A stretch of 64,000 nucleotides of DNA from CBDCWQ01 sp965223435 (lineage in GTDB: Bacteria > Myxococcota > Kuafuiibacteriia > Kuafuiibacteriales > Kuafuiibacteriaceae): NCBI GenBank assembly GCA_965223435.1, contig CBDCWQ010000021.1, positions 1,178,001 through 1,242,000 on the forward strand, in the 5' to 3' direction. The notes beneath the pieces were generated by a model, which was given only the letters and a program-made list of their open reading frames with translations, searched no databases and was not told the DNA's origin. The position numbers and the translations under genes are program-made. The first letter of the stretch is position 1. The number at the start of each line of letters is the position of its first letter. Below, piece after piece: positions 26,922-36,918 of this stretch.

Positions 26922-27069
26922 ACAGGAACGCACAAGTTCGAAGCCAGGTGCTAGGCAAAGTCGGGCCCGAGGAGCCAAGGGAGCGTACACGGAAGTACGT
27001 GAGCCGGCACCGCAGGGTCCAATGCCGCATAGTGCCTGGATCCGGACTTGTGCGTTCCTGTTTAGAGCC
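26914..27069. repeat. R1 fold-back repeat, copy B
   Basis: This 156-bp element has perfect 24-bp terminal inverted repeats (26914-26937 and 27046-27069). It is a reversed copy of the element at 40-176. The internal part also contains partial inverted repeats, so the transcript should fold into a long stem. It begins within the last codons of ugd. It could end or stabilise the ugd transcript, or be a non-autonomous transposon. Confidence 0.88.
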
Positions 27070-27368
27070 GCTACCCAGAGGCGTTTTCGTGGCCAAAGGC
27101 ATCGCTCAGTCGCCAGGCTGCGCGTCACGTGCAAAAGTTTCCACGGTGGCTTGGATTCGCAGGTCGTCCTTCTGGTCACTCGAGAAAATAAACAAGGCTT
27201 GTCCTTAGCATCACGAACCAGCAGCCCAGCAGGCGTGCTCTCGAGGCGGCACGAACTCCAAGGAATCGTCCGGTGATGCAATAATCCGCGCAGCTCGATG
27301 CTGTCGGCGCTGACCGCAGCGTTCGGACGCACTGCGCACGCAAAAAGCGATAGCGACACACAGACCAA
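27070..27368 (-). pseudogene. Possible small exported PH-like protein, 3' end replaced by R1
   Basis: The stretch between R1 and the M64-like gene carries an open minus-strand frame with a hydrophobic start (IAISLGLVCVSLSLFA) and a segment ELRGLLHHRTIPWSSC...GLLVRD that resembles a bacterial PH domain. There is no convincing ATG; TTG at 27368 is possible. The frame runs straight into R1 and on into antisense ugd, suggesting that the natural 3' end was lost. The rest of the interval up to 27631 shows no convincing gene. Confidence 0.3.
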
Positions 27369-27631
27369 CCCTAGGCTGATCGCAATGTTACTCGCCGTTG
27401 GCCCGTATCGAAAGAACGCTCCTAGTCACAGGAGCGCATAGCGCCTTGGCGCGTGCGGCCTATTCACATGTCCATCACGATGACTGGGGGATGTTTCTCG
27501 TTTGTCCCGCTGGCGTGAACGAGAAAATGTCCGAGAGAAACGCCCGCGAGGGCCGTTTCAATGACCAAATGAATTGCGTGTATGGGGATATGGTATCTAT
27601 CCTAAGATGAGGAGTCGTTTTGCAAGGATTT

Positions 27632-30181
27632 ATGCGCCAGCTCACATTCAACGCCAGCCTTGGCGCCATTACACTTTTGGCGTGCGGTGCTCCTAACCAA
27701 GATGAGACCCGTGTCAACTCCGTTAGCGTGCGTGCGGTTGTGGTGGATGCGCTCAAAGTTGAACCCCTGCTTGTTGCGAGCATGGTCAGGCAGAATACGA
27801 TCCAGCTTTTTCCAGATGCCAAACAACCAGTGGAAACAGAGATCCGCGCCTCTGTCCGCTATCCCGGTTTTCCGCCTCAAGCGACCGAACCAGGCTGCCA
27901 GCTGTCGGACGCTTTGGAGTTCGTGACCCAAGATAGTTATTATCGGTCCACGACCGGAACCGGCGATTTTTCTTACTGCGAGACCCGCGGTGGCCCCGTC
28001 GATCTGTTTGCTCCCGGGGAATACGTGGTCCTCAGCTACCGCTTTGAAGGTATTCAGGGCCTGTCGCGCCAGTTTTTGGTGACAACATCGATCACGCAAA
28101 CCAGTCCACAGAGCAATCTGACGTGGGAGCTTCAAATATCTCCCGACGGGAATGGCTTTCGGTCATGTGGAGCCTTTACCACAGTCAACGAAACGGAGTG
28201 GGTCAAGATCCACGACCAAGTTCTGTCTTGTCCCGAAGTCGTGAGTCACGACGATGACAGCGTGTACCTTAAGCTCCAGCTCTTGTCGGGCTCGCCCGGT
28301 TTGGCGGGCCTTCGCCGGGTTAGCCTTTTCGCCCAGAGGTCCTTTGACTTGGTTGCGACACATACTGCGTTTGATGGGGCAACGAGCAGCGTGGCACTCG
28401 CGCTGTCGGACGACGCGACCGATCAAAGTCGCAGTACCTATCATGGTGCGCTGCCCGTTCGGTTGCCGTCAGATGGGACTGCGCCTCAGATGTTTCGGAT
28501 AGAGGCCCGGTCCCAAAAGGATGGGGCGGTTCTCGCTCAGACATCCACAACCGTAGCCCACGGCGTCGCCTGCTCAGAACTGATCGCAGGCTGGAATGCG
28601 CCAGAGGCGGACCAGATCAACCTTGTCTTTTCAGGAATCGGCTATTCCATGGAGGAAACGAGAAATCTCGCGCTCGAAATTGTGAATGACCCTGAAGGCT
28701 TATTCTCTTACGTTCCGTTTCAAGGAAACAAAACGAAGTTCAACTTTTGGCTCGCCCCGCCTTCCGAGCTCCCCGCATTCCCAGATCAGGCCGCAATCCA
28801 CAAGCAAGCGGCGACCCATGTCAATACGTGTCCGTTCGAACAGCGCTACGGACAGGTTTTTGTCAACAGTACCAAGATCGGGACCCGGGCGGGAACGGGT
28901 CCAAAGAGTACGACGGTCTTCCGATCCTACAAAAACCCGTCTCACCGTCTTCGGGTCGCGGTCCACGAGATCGGCCACAGTGTGGGGCGCCTCATGGACG
29001 AGTACTACAGCTCGCGGGGTTTCACGACCGCGCCTCGAGCCCATCGAAATGGGCTGAGTGGGGGCCCAGACCTTATCGGCAATGCGGAGACATTTTCGTA
29101 TTGCGAGGAAATGGCGCCGTGGCGAACCATGCTTGGCGCGGGTTGCGGGGATCCGGAACAAGTCGATTGTATCGAAGGTTTTCAGTTCACGCCTTACATG
29201 TGGGTTGCCAACTATGATTTTAAGGAACTCCCATATATGCGCATGAATCCCGAGTTCTGGGTCGAGCGCGGCAGAGATCTAGGCGTCACCAACCCGGTTG
29301 GCAAGAAAATCGAACTTCCGTCAGTCTCATGCAGCTACCATCGTCCCCAAGATTGCGTTTTGGATTTCCAGGGTTTCAAAATCAATCTGCTATATCCCCA
29401 AGTCAATCTCGTTGCGCTTCGGGATGCGCCTAGCATTGACTTGTCCGATCTTGGGTTCTCCTGGGTTCCGGACCGAAACGGCGAACTTCGTGTGCAGCAT
29501 ACTGGGCTTCGCCTTGGTGCGGTCCCCCGAGCTTATTATCGTTCCCCCGCGCCCACCGGTGGTCTTGGAGACTACGCCGAGATCATTCTCTCGCAACCGC
29601 GAGACATCGTATGTCGGCCCGGTTACGAGGGCCAGTGTGATTACGAGGTTGCGTGTATTCCTGGAGGCTCCTCAGAACACAATGCCTGGCGGGCTCACTG
29701 GCGAAGCCTTATGTCGACGACCTTTGTTCCCACGCCTTTCGGTCACCACAATGAGCATTTGATTCGCCTTGTTCTGGATGAATATGCCGGTCGAGCATCG
29801 TCTCGGGTTTTTCACCCCGCCGACCGTGACACCGATGGCCGAATCTCGATGTTTGAGCTCCTGGGTGCGGGCGGACCGGTCGCCGAAGTGGCCCAAGTCG
29901 GGGCCGATGGGGGCGGGTACTGCTTCGCCCCCGCGTTGACACCGGCGCCCGGGGATTCGAGTGCGCAAACAGACACGAGCTCAACATCGAGCTGTTCTCA
30001 AGCGTTTTTTCATCCCGCCGACACCGATTTCGACCACCGTATCTCTCTTCCCGAGAGCGCCGTTTTTGTTGAGCCCCTTGCGGACACCGCTCAATCGGGG
30101 GCTGACAACGGCCGGTACTGCTGGGAAGGCGGGCCGATATTTGTCCTCGGAGACCCCGGGTGTCCTCACCCTGTCGAGTGA
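27632..30181 (+). CDS. M64-like zinc metallopeptidase lipoprotein with calcium-binding repeats
   Basis: The 849-residue protein begins with a lipoprotein signal whose lipobox is LLAC, so it should be anchored in the outer membrane or exposed at the surface. The peptidase centre is HEIGHSVGRLMDEYY (His445, Glu446, His449), matching the IgA-peptidase M64 group; the preceding YSMEE stretch is also typical. At the C-terminus are two dockerin/EF-hand-like repeats, ADRDTDGRISMFELL and ADTDFDHRISLPES. ATG at 27632 has AAGGA upstream. It converges with the RHS gene, 15 bp away. The peptide substrate is unknown. Confidence 0.85.
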   Translation: MRQLTFNASLGAITLLACGAPNQDETRVNSVSVRAVVVDALKVEPLLVASMVRQNTIQLFPDAKQPVETEIRASVRYPGFPPQATEPGCQLSDALEFVTQDSYYRSTTGTGDFSYCETRGGPVDLFAPGEYVVLSYRFEGIQGLSRQFLVTTSITQTSPQSNLTWELQISPDGNGFRSCGAFTTVNETEWVKIHDQVLSCPEVVSHDDDSVYLKLQLLSGSPGLAGLRRVSLFAQRSFDLVATHTAFDGATSSVALALSDDATDQSRSTYHGALPVRLPSDGTAPQMFRIEARSQKDGAVLAQTSTTVAHGVACSELIAGWNAPEADQINLVFSGIGYSMEETRNLALEIVNDPEGLFSYVPFQGNKTKFNFWLAPPSELPAFPDQAAIHKQAATHVNTCPFEQRYGQVFVNSTKIGTRAGTGPKSTTVFRSYKNPSHRLRVAVHEIGHSVGRLMDEYYSSRGFTTAPRAHRNGLSGGPDLIGNAETFSYCEEMAPWRTMLGAGCGDPEQVDCIEGFQFTPYMWVANYDFKELPYMRMNPEFWVERGRDLGVTNPVGKKIELPSVSCSYHRPQDCVLDFQGFKINLLYPQVNLVALRDAPSIDLSDLGFSWVPDRNGELRVQHTGLRLGAVPRAYYRSPAPTGGLGDYAEIILSQPRDIVCRPGYEGQCDYEVACIPGGSSEHNAWRAHWRSLMSTTFVPTPFGHHNEHLIRLVLDEYAGRASSRVFHPADRDTDGRISMFELLGAGGPVAEVAQVGADGGGYCFAPALTPAPGDSSAQTDTSSTSSCSQAFFHPADTDFDHRISLPESAVFVEPLADTAQSGADNGRYCWEGGPIFVLGDPGCPHPVE

Positions 30182-30196
30182 ATTGGTGGCCCGCCT

Positions 30197-33100
30197 TTAC
30201 CTGGAGGCGGGGTACAAACAAGCATTGGGCGCCACTTCAAAGCGGGGCCCGGATCCAGCCAAAAAGGGCCCAACCCAATAGGACATTGAGGTTTCTTCGA
30301 GAGCATTGCCTTCTCCGAAGCGAACCCAATAGCCGCGTTCGGTCATCGTCCGCCCGTACACCCGATAAACCTGCTCTGGGAAGCCTCCGCCCTGGCTCGC
30401 CCGGCCCACCCAAGTGTAGCCGACACCGGCGTGCACCTCAGCGCCGGGCGACCCCGTGACAAAGCTCATGGTGGTCGTACCATTGCCTTGTATTGGGCTT
30501 GATACCGGGCGCTGATGCTCAGCTGCGAGCCCGGCGCCCCCCGACGCAGACGCGCCTCCAACATATGAAGCCCCTCCAAAGCTTTCGATTCTGCCGCTGT
30601 TGTGGTGGAAGTCGAGAGAAACCGACAGCCCCGTCCCGGTGGAGAATCCTCGAGCGTGACTCATCACCGGATAGCTAGAACCACCACCGTCGGTGGCGAG
30701 CCCCCCACTGGCCGAAGCGTACTGTCCGCCACCAGCCGCGACCACAGTTACGGTGATGGCGGTCACCCCGCTACGTGGGAGCTCGTAGGACGTTTGCCAC
30801 TGCTCGTCGGGCAAACTGGGATCACCGTGGCCCCCGCGGTCAAAACCGTCGCTGGAATCACCCGCGTCCTGGGAGTGAGAGACATAGCCGTCATCGTATC
30901 CTGCACCGTTTCCGTAGCCGTCTCCCGATGACCACGCAGGACCGTCGCCCCCTGAGCCGTCTGGGTCTTGATCGTGTCCGGAGCGATCGACGAAAATCGA
31001 TGCGGCCTCCATGTCGCAGTGACCCACGCAGTCTCCATCATCGTAGTCCGGATCGGTCTCTTGAAACCCGGTCGGGTCTACGAGCGTCAGCGGAGCGTTC
31101 AGAACGTAGCTGTAGCGATTGAAGCTGGGGCCGAAGTACGGTCGATGGACAAAAGGGTCTGGCGTGAGAAAGCGGCGCGTGTTCGGATCGTAGATGCGTC
31201 CACCCATGTTGACAAACCCGGTCTCCGCATCGTGGCGGTGTCCGGTGAAGCCGCCGCGATAGTCTTCAAGCCCGGAAGCCCCCCGGCGAATCATCGTGCC
31301 AAACGGAGTGTAGTCTCTCTCTTCTAGGACGCGACCGTCGGCATCAGTGATGACGCGTGGCGAGCCAATGGCATCGCGGTGAAAATAACGCATCGAGGGT
31401 TCGCCATCTGTGCGCACAATTTCGGCGATGACCTGAGACTCCGCCCAGATGAAGTAGCTTTCTTCTGTTGCCCCATCCAGGGAACGCCGCTCAAACAGGC
31501 CATCCATCGAGACCACCTCGCCTCGATTGGTCTTGGTGCGAATTCTCTGGCCACCCACGGCATAGTCGTACTCAACAGTTCCTCGTGCACCTTCAATACG
31601 CTTTGGAAGATCGAAAGGGGTGTACTCGACGCTCTCGGTGGCCGTTTCCACGCGTCGACCCAAAGCGTCGTACCGAATGGGCTGGCCATCGACGGCGGTC
31701 ACCGAGTGCGGTCCAGCGCCGTCGCCATGGGAATAGTACTTTTCGCCATCCATGCCCCGGGACCAGGTCATGTTCCCGATTCCGTCGTAGGCGTATCCGA
31801 AGGTCTGACTTTCCTCGGCGGTACGTGTCGTCCACCCTGTGAGCCGAACCAGCTCATCGTAGCTGTATTCGTTGGCCACCCCGTGGATGTCATTTGTTTC
31901 CGAACGGACATGCCCTGTGGGATGGTACTGGTACGAAAGATGCATCACCGAATCTTCTGGTGAGCCTGGTTCGAAGGTGCGGATTTGTGTCAGACGCCCC
32001 GTGCGCCCATCGAACGCTCTATTCGTTTGGAGTTTCTCTCCTAGCTCCACGCGGTCTGCGTGCCCGAAGGCATCGCGGTGGGCGGACTGCCATATCTTGG
32101 AGCCATCGGGACCGATCACCGTATTGAGCAATCCATCTGCGTCGTAGCGATAGGACACCGAAAACGGCTCCGCCCCGTCTCTCGGATAGGTCACAGCGTC
32201 CACTCGACCTTGGGTATCAAACGTTCGGCCCAAGCTGTAGCTTTGACCTTCGACCTCAACCGTGCGCTTCGTCTGACGTCCTAGGTCGTCGTATTCGTAG
32301 TGTAGTGCGACGCCGTCGGGACTCACCGTGCGTGACACACGATTGCGCAGCATGGCCCCCGATGGTCCATAGGCCGCATCCCAAGCGATCTCTGAAATGC
32401 CGCTGCCATCGTCGATGCGGTAGATTCGTCCGAGCCGATCGCGTTCAAAAAAGCGTGCCCCGCCATCGCCATCGTGTTCTGCCGTCACCTCCCCGAAAAC
32501 ATTGTAGGTGGTGGTACGGACACCCGCGTTCGCATCCTCGATGCGGACTCTTCGGCCCAGCGGGTCGTAGGTTGCGCTCATCACCAGCCCCGAAGGTCCG
32601 TAGACTCGCTGTAGTCGACCGTGGGGCCCGTACTCATACCGGTGGGTGATTTCGCGATCCTCGATTCGGTTCGTGCTCGCCTCAACCTGTCCGTCACTGC
32701 CGAAATTAATCCGCGCGTAGTTGCCGCCCGTATCCCAAAAGTGAATTGCGCTCGGACTGTACGCGCGGCGGGTCGAAGTGCCGTTCGGATATTGTATTTC
32801 GAGCAAGCGTCCTGCGCCGTCGTAGTTTCGGCGCACGAAATGGACGACATCTCCTTGGAAATGCGGGAGGGACTTTGCTGTGACCCGCCCCGCCAGATCG
32901 TATGCCCAGTGAACCTCGGCCCAGGTGCCCTGGGCCTGTTGCCCCACACGAACGCGGCGACCCAAGCGATCGTATTCCACCCGAATCGAAGACCCCGCGT
33001 TGGTGTGACTGATTCGGTCAAAGGTCCCATCGATTTTTTCCTGAAAGTGATGGGTCGTTTCCCGGCCATTCGGCTCTTTTTGGCTCACAAGCCGCCCGAA

Positions 33101-36100
33101 CCCGTCGTACTTATAGACGGTTATGGCCTTGTTTTCGTCTTCCTCTACCGCCCGAACCCCAAAACCCGGGTGGACTGCAGTTCGTCGGATGTGCCCCTCT
33201 GCGTTCTCAACCCAGCTTGTGTAGATGCCTTCGGCGTCCCATCCGATCCGAGTTCGGCGGACGGGCCCCACCACACCGACCTGTTCGACCTCGACAACCT
33301 GTCCCGTGGGCCGGCGGCGGAGGGTAGTCATCAGCGTGCGCGAAGAATCCTCCGGTTCGAGGATGGTCTTCGTAAGACGACCCTGCGTGTCATAGTTGGC
33401 GACCCGTTCGGTCGAGGCTTCCGCGCCGTCCGCAGCCGTACTCCGGATGATCTCCCGCTTGACCTGACCGATCAGCCAAGGCTCTTCGTTGTTTTCAACC
33501 TCCATTGAACGTTCTCGGGATTCACCTCCGGGTATGGAGGCCCGCTCGTAAATCAAGTTGGCGAACCGATCGTAGCGTCTGTGGATCTCGACCTGGGCTT
33601 GTGGCATCCACGCATCCACCATCGAGTGCAGACCCTCGTCCATGTCGGGAACAACCAGTCCGCCCACGTTGAGCAACGCGTACCGGCTCCGGACTTCTTC
33701 GGTTACTCGGGTGAAGAAAACTCGACCCCCAAAACTTTGGGTTGTACTCAATCTTCTGTTCCGGATAACGACGAGCGCCTCATCGTCGTCGGCCATTGTC
33801 ACCGACACGATCTTGACCGGAACTCCGACTCGAGTGTGGTAACGGTCGGTGCGCGCTGCGAGGTCGTAGTGGGTCTCGGTGATCCGGTTTTGTGCTCGAT
33901 CCATGCGGCGAACCCGCTCGAACCCTAAAAATCCAGATCCGCGGACGTTGGCGCGGGCTCCCCGGTACCCATACAGCGACTCACGGACCCCGCTGCCGCC
34001 ATCTCGAAGCAAACGTTTGACCACCGGCCGGCGACGCATGTCACAGCGCTGAGGATAGGCGCAAGGAGAACCCGATTGGTAGACGTGTTCATCGGTCGTC
34101 GACGCGTACTCGATGTAGTCTTTTTGCTTAAGGCCGTTTTGAACCGAGACGATGAAGTCTGAGCGTCCTTGTTTTCGGCGGTGCAGCCTCAGCTGTCGCC
34201 CACGGACCAAGATGTCGACGGACCCATTGCCATCGACATCCAGCCATTGGTGGCGAAATGCGGGCTCGTCCTCGGGAATATCGTCGTCATACAATTCCTC
34301 GGGGCGAAGGAGGACCCGCTTGTCAAAGTGTTTCCCTAAAGACAAATAGAGGACGACGCCTTCCTTTCGGGACGTGACCGAGAAGTCGCCTCTGCCGTCA
34401 GCGTTGAAGTCGCCCGATTGCACCCCCCAGTCTTGGATCAGGGAGGTGTCGGTCGTTTGTTCCGTCGGAACGTAACTGTTTCCCGACCGAGGATCGATGA
34501 TCGGATGCCAGTCCAAAAACCCCTGTCCGGTGTTAAGCCGAGCTCGTCCGGCCCAGGCATCTACGACGTCATCAAGACCATCGCCGTTGATATCAATCAT
34601 ATACTCGGCGGGATCGGGTTTGTGATTCACCAGTTCAACCCGAGTTTCCCCGCCGTGCGTCGCATGAATCGCGAAGGTCTGACCGCTCACCCGAGTCATC
34701 AGCGAGGTCCGGCCCGGAACTTGATAGCGCAAGGCTCGAGTCAGCGACGGTGCCCCGAAGAAACCTGGGTCGTGCCAGTTGGGTGCGACACCCGTCGCCC
34801 TGGCGGTCGCAAACGGCAGGCCCCAGCGAGCCGCATTCGACCACTGGATCCATTGCCCGTTCTCTGACCGCACAATGTTTGGTCGACCGTCCCCGTCTAG
34901 GTCGGCGGCAAATAGCCATGGATCAAGGGTGGGGTCCTCAGTATGAGGTCCAAGCTTCTGAACAAGCCGATCAAATGCACCGGACTCCGATAAACGCAGG
35001 ACCTGAAGCCCATCGTCCTCCTCGACCACAATTTCGGTACCCGGTTCACCGTCGACATCCATAGCAGCTTTGATGTCAGCCGACAGCCCAGTCGTAACCC
35101 ACGGTTTGAGCCCGGACCGGGTGCCCAGGCGAAGAAACCAAGGCGACGAGCTGTTGGACTTCTGGAGCAAATCGTCGCGGCCGTCCCCGTTGAAATCACC
35201 GATATGCACGTTTCGCCCCGAAATCTCGAGCGCCGAAGATGGGATCCACTCGGGTTCTTCAGACACCAAGGCCGGAACCCTATCGAGGTCGATCGCCTCG
35301 AAGTCGTGATCCGTTTCACTCCACTCAAAGGTTGTGGGCGGCAAGCAAACCTGGTCTCGGTCGCAGAGCTTGAGCTGGTTGAGCAGGCTCCGATGCGTGC
35401 TCGGGCTCATCTTGTAGCTCAATTCATAGCTTCGTAACAAAGAAACCTCACCAGTCCCGTCTGGCGCATACACCCGGATGGTATTCAGTCGATATGCGAT
35501 CCTGAGGTGGAACCCCGAGATGTAGCGGTCAACGATGTCTGAGCGCGGTGCGGGATCTTGATAGTTGAAGCCGATCTCACGGAGGCCCTCTTCGTCGTCC
35601 GCGAAGGAGTACCGGAGCCGAAGGGGGTAGTAGCTGAAAACAGATTCATCTAACGGATCTGTCCGAAACAACCAGTCCATCTCGATACGGTTCCCTGACC
35701 GGTCCTCGCTGTGCGAAAGCCCCCAACCGTAGATCGATCGGTCCGGATCGGGCTTCACGGGAAGCAATGGATTATGGATACCAACCCGGTGAGCGGCAAA
35801 GAGCGTCGCATACACCGAGACCCGTCCATCTTTGTAGAACACGCGAAACTGCCTGGGGCTGTTTTTCTCTCGCCCCTCAGAAAGCACACGCACCGCCGGC
35901 GTCTTCTCCAGCCGGTATTCGGCGCCATCGGCCCCGTAGACGCCCCGAACGACCAATAGAGGCTCACCGTCCAGGCACAACCGATCGGTGTCGTCGAACG
36001 TGATGGGCCTCACTCCGCCTTCGCGGGCAAAGCTGCTGTAACATCGGGTGATGACCGAGGGCCCAACGAGCGACCACCCGACCCCCAACAGGCCGTTGGG

Positions 36101-36409
36101 CCCACCGTTCGCGTATTGAAGGCGCAAATGCGGTGAAAACCGGTTTGGGCCTTCGGGGAGATCCAGGGGAACGGTGTACCGCGCCCGGCCCAAAGGGTCG
36201 ACGGATAGTCGCCCCGGTAAGGTGCCCACAGGCCGGCCCGCCTGGATTGTGTCAGCAGGAATGGCGAGCGGGGGAACGTCTTCTTCCGCAAACGCGGACG
36301 GAGTCCCGACCAGAATCCCGAGAAAGATCCAAACGAACAAGGGGCGTTGGCCGTGCACCGAGGGGAATACGAGTCTGGAGTGGGTCGGAAGTTCGGCCGC
36401 TTTTGTCAT
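30197..36409 (-). CDS. Giant SpvB/RHS-repeat secreted protein
   Basis: The product is about 2070 residues. A signal peptide (RPLFVWIFLGILVGTPSAFA) is followed by a SpvB-type domain (GRLSVDPLGRARYTVPLDLP, then GLLGVGWSLVGPSVITRC). Next come FG-GAP/VCBS repeats such as GDFNGDGRDDLL and DINGDGLDDVVDAW, a long YD-repeat region and an RHS core (RDAIGSPRVITDADG, YDPNTRRFLTPDPF, NRYSYVLNAPLTLVDPTGF). About 290 further residues form a Gly/Asp-rich tail of unknown fold. This architecture is seen in TcdB/TcaC-like toxins and RHS effectors. ATG 36409 gives a clean signal peptide; a TTG lies at 36451. No immunity-type gene follows. Confidence 0.9.
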   Translation of the reverse strand: MTKAAELPTHSRLVFPSVHGQRPLFVWIFLGILVGTPSAFAEEDVPPLAIPADTIQAGRPVGTLPGRLSVDPLGRARYTVPLDLPEGPNRFSPHLRLQYANGGPNGLLGVGWSLVGPSVITRCYSSFAREGGVRPITFDDTDRLCLDGEPLLVVRGVYGADGAEYRLEKTPAVRVLSEGREKNSPRQFRVFYKDGRVSVYATLFAAHRVGIHNPLLPVKPDPDRSIYGWGLSHSEDRSGNRIEMDWLFRTDPLDESVFSYYPLRLRYSFADDEEGLREIGFNYQDPAPRSDIVDRYISGFHLRIAYRLNTIRVYAPDGTGEVSLLRSYELSYKMSPSTHRSLLNQLKLCDRDQVCLPPTTFEWSETDHDFEAIDLDRVPALVSEEPEWIPSSALEISGRNVHIGDFNGDGRDDLLQKSNSSSPWFLRLGTRSGLKPWVTTGLSADIKAAMDVDGEPGTEIVVEEDDGLQVLRLSESGAFDRLVQKLGPHTEDPTLDPWLFAADLDGDGRPNIVRSENGQWIQWSNAARWGLPFATARATGVAPNWHDPGFFGAPSLTRALRYQVPGRTSLMTRVSGQTFAIHATHGGETRVELVNHKPDPAEYMIDINGDGLDDVVDAWAGRARLNTGQGFLDWHPIIDPRSGNSYVPTEQTTDTSLIQDWGVQSGDFNADGRGDFSVTSRKEGVVLYLSLGKHFDKRVLLRPEELYDDDIPEDEPAFRHQWLDVDGNGSVDILVRGRQLRLHRRKQGRSDFIVSVQNGLKQKDYIEYASTTDEHVYQSGSPCAYPQRCDMRRRPVVKRLLRDGGSGVRESLYGYRGARANVRGSGFLGFERVRRMDRAQNRITETHYDLAARTDRYHTRVGVPVKIVSVTMADDDEALVVIRNRRLSTTQSFGGRVFFTRVTEEVRSRYALLNVGGLVVPDMDEGLHSMVDAWMPQAQVEIHRRYDRFANLIYERASIPGGESRERSMEVENNEEPWLIGQVKREIIRSTAADGAEASTERVANYDTQGRLTKTILEPEDSSRTLMTTLRRRPTGQVVEVEQVGVVGPVRRTRIGWDAEGIYTSWVENAEGHIRRTAVHPGFGVRAVEEDENKAITVYKYDGFGRLVSQKEPNGRETTHHFQEKIDGTFDRISHTNAGSSIRVEYDRLGRRVRVGQQAQGTWAEVHWAYDLAGRVTAKSLPHFQGDVVHFVRRNYDGAGRLLEIQYPNGTSTRRAYSPSAIHFWDTGGNYARINFGSDGQVEASTNRIEDREITHRYEYGPHGRLQRVYGPSGLVMSATYDPLGRRVRIEDANAGVRTTTYNVFGEVTAEHDGDGGARFFERDRLGRIYRIDDGSGISEIAWDAAYGPSGAMLRNRVSRTVSPDGVALHYEYDDLGRQTKRTVEVEGQSYSLGRTFDTQGRVDAVTYPRDGAEPFSVSYRYDADGLLNTVIGPDGSKIWQSAHRDAFGHADRVELGEKLQTNRAFDGRTGRLTQIRTFEPGSPEDSVMHLSYQYHPTGHVRSETNDIHGVANEYSYDELVRLTGWTTRTAEESQTFGYAYDGIGNMTWSRGMDGEKYYSHGDGAGPHSVTAVDGQPIRYDALGRRVETATESVEYTPFDLPKRIEGARGTVEYDYAVGGQRIRTKTNRGEVVSMDGLFERRSLDGATEESYFIWAESQVIAEIVRTDGEPSMRYFHRDAIGSPRVITDADGRVLEERDYTPFGTMIRRGASGLEDYRGGFTGHRHDAETGFVNMGGRIYDPNTRRFLTPDPFVHRPYFGPSFNRYSYVLNAPLTLVDPTGFQETDPDYDDGDCVGHCDMEAASIFVDRSGHDQDPDGSGGDGPAWSSGDGYGNGAGYDDGYVSHSQDAGDSSDGFDRGGHGDPSLPDEQWQTSYELPRSGVTAITVTVVAAGGGQYASASGGLATDGGGSSYPVMSHARGFSTGTGLSVSLDFHHNSGRIESFGGASYVGGASASGGAGLAAEHQRPVSSPIQGNGTTTMSFVTGSPGAEVHAGVGYTWVGRASQGGGFPEQVYRVYGRTMTERGYWVRFGEGNALEETSMSYWVGPFLAGSGPRFEVAPNACLYPASR

Positions 36410-36558
36410 GGAAAATGAATAGCACCGCAGCGGGAGCCGGCGTAACGGCAAATATTTTTGCAGCTAGGCCTTACATCGATCGCGGCCGGATATTCGAGCG
36501 GGGTCACACAACATCAATCTGCGATACGCCCAAGAAAATCTCGTGCGCTTCACCGCCT

Positions 36559-36602
36559 TCTATACATCAGTGAATACATGAATCGGCCTGGGTGTGGCCA
36601 CT
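36559..36602. repeat. R2 repeat, copy A
   Basis: This 44-bp sequence (TCTATACATCAG...GTGTGGCCACT) recurs at 38110-38159 in the same orientation with two substitutions and one 6-bp insertion. It lies upstream of the intact RHS gene in a 325-bp stretch (36452-36776) with no convincing gene. The second copy sits in the corresponding place beyond the RHS remnant, so it is probably part of the duplicated unit. Confidence 0.75.
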
Positions 36603-36776
36603 CCTGCCAGCCAACTGGCAAACCGCGCTCGAAGATTTCCTTCGCGAGAATAACCTTCAGAACTCCACACCCGCTGTACATTGAGCGCAGACCTCAACGT
36701 TACACCATGAAGTGGGCCTGACCAGACGCCTCAAAAAGAACCGTTACGCTAGAATGCGCCAGAGGCGGCCCCCGTC

Positions 36777-36910
36777 GACCGTGACACCGATGGCCGAATC
36801 TCGATGTTTGAGCTCCTGGGTGAGGCGGACCGGTCGCCGAAGCTGGCTAAGTGGGGGCCGATGGGGGCCGGTACTGCTGGGAAGGCGGACCGATGCTTGT
36901 CTTCGGAGGG
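36777..36910 (+). pseudogene. Fragment of the M64-like gene 3' end
   Basis: Positions 36777-36822 are identical to 29822-29867, the first calcium-binding repeat of the M64-like gene. The following bases match the end of its second repeat near 30110-30160, so the two repeats have recombined into one. There is no start and only a short open frame. It is a remnant of a second copy of the peptidase-RHS locus. Confidence 0.8.
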
Positions 36911-36918
36911 CGACGCTC

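Noticed and set aside
27398..27610. A 70-codon plus-strand frame upstream of the M64-like gene
   Set aside because: Weak start, no homology-like pattern, and it overlaps the probable promoter/leader of the next gene.
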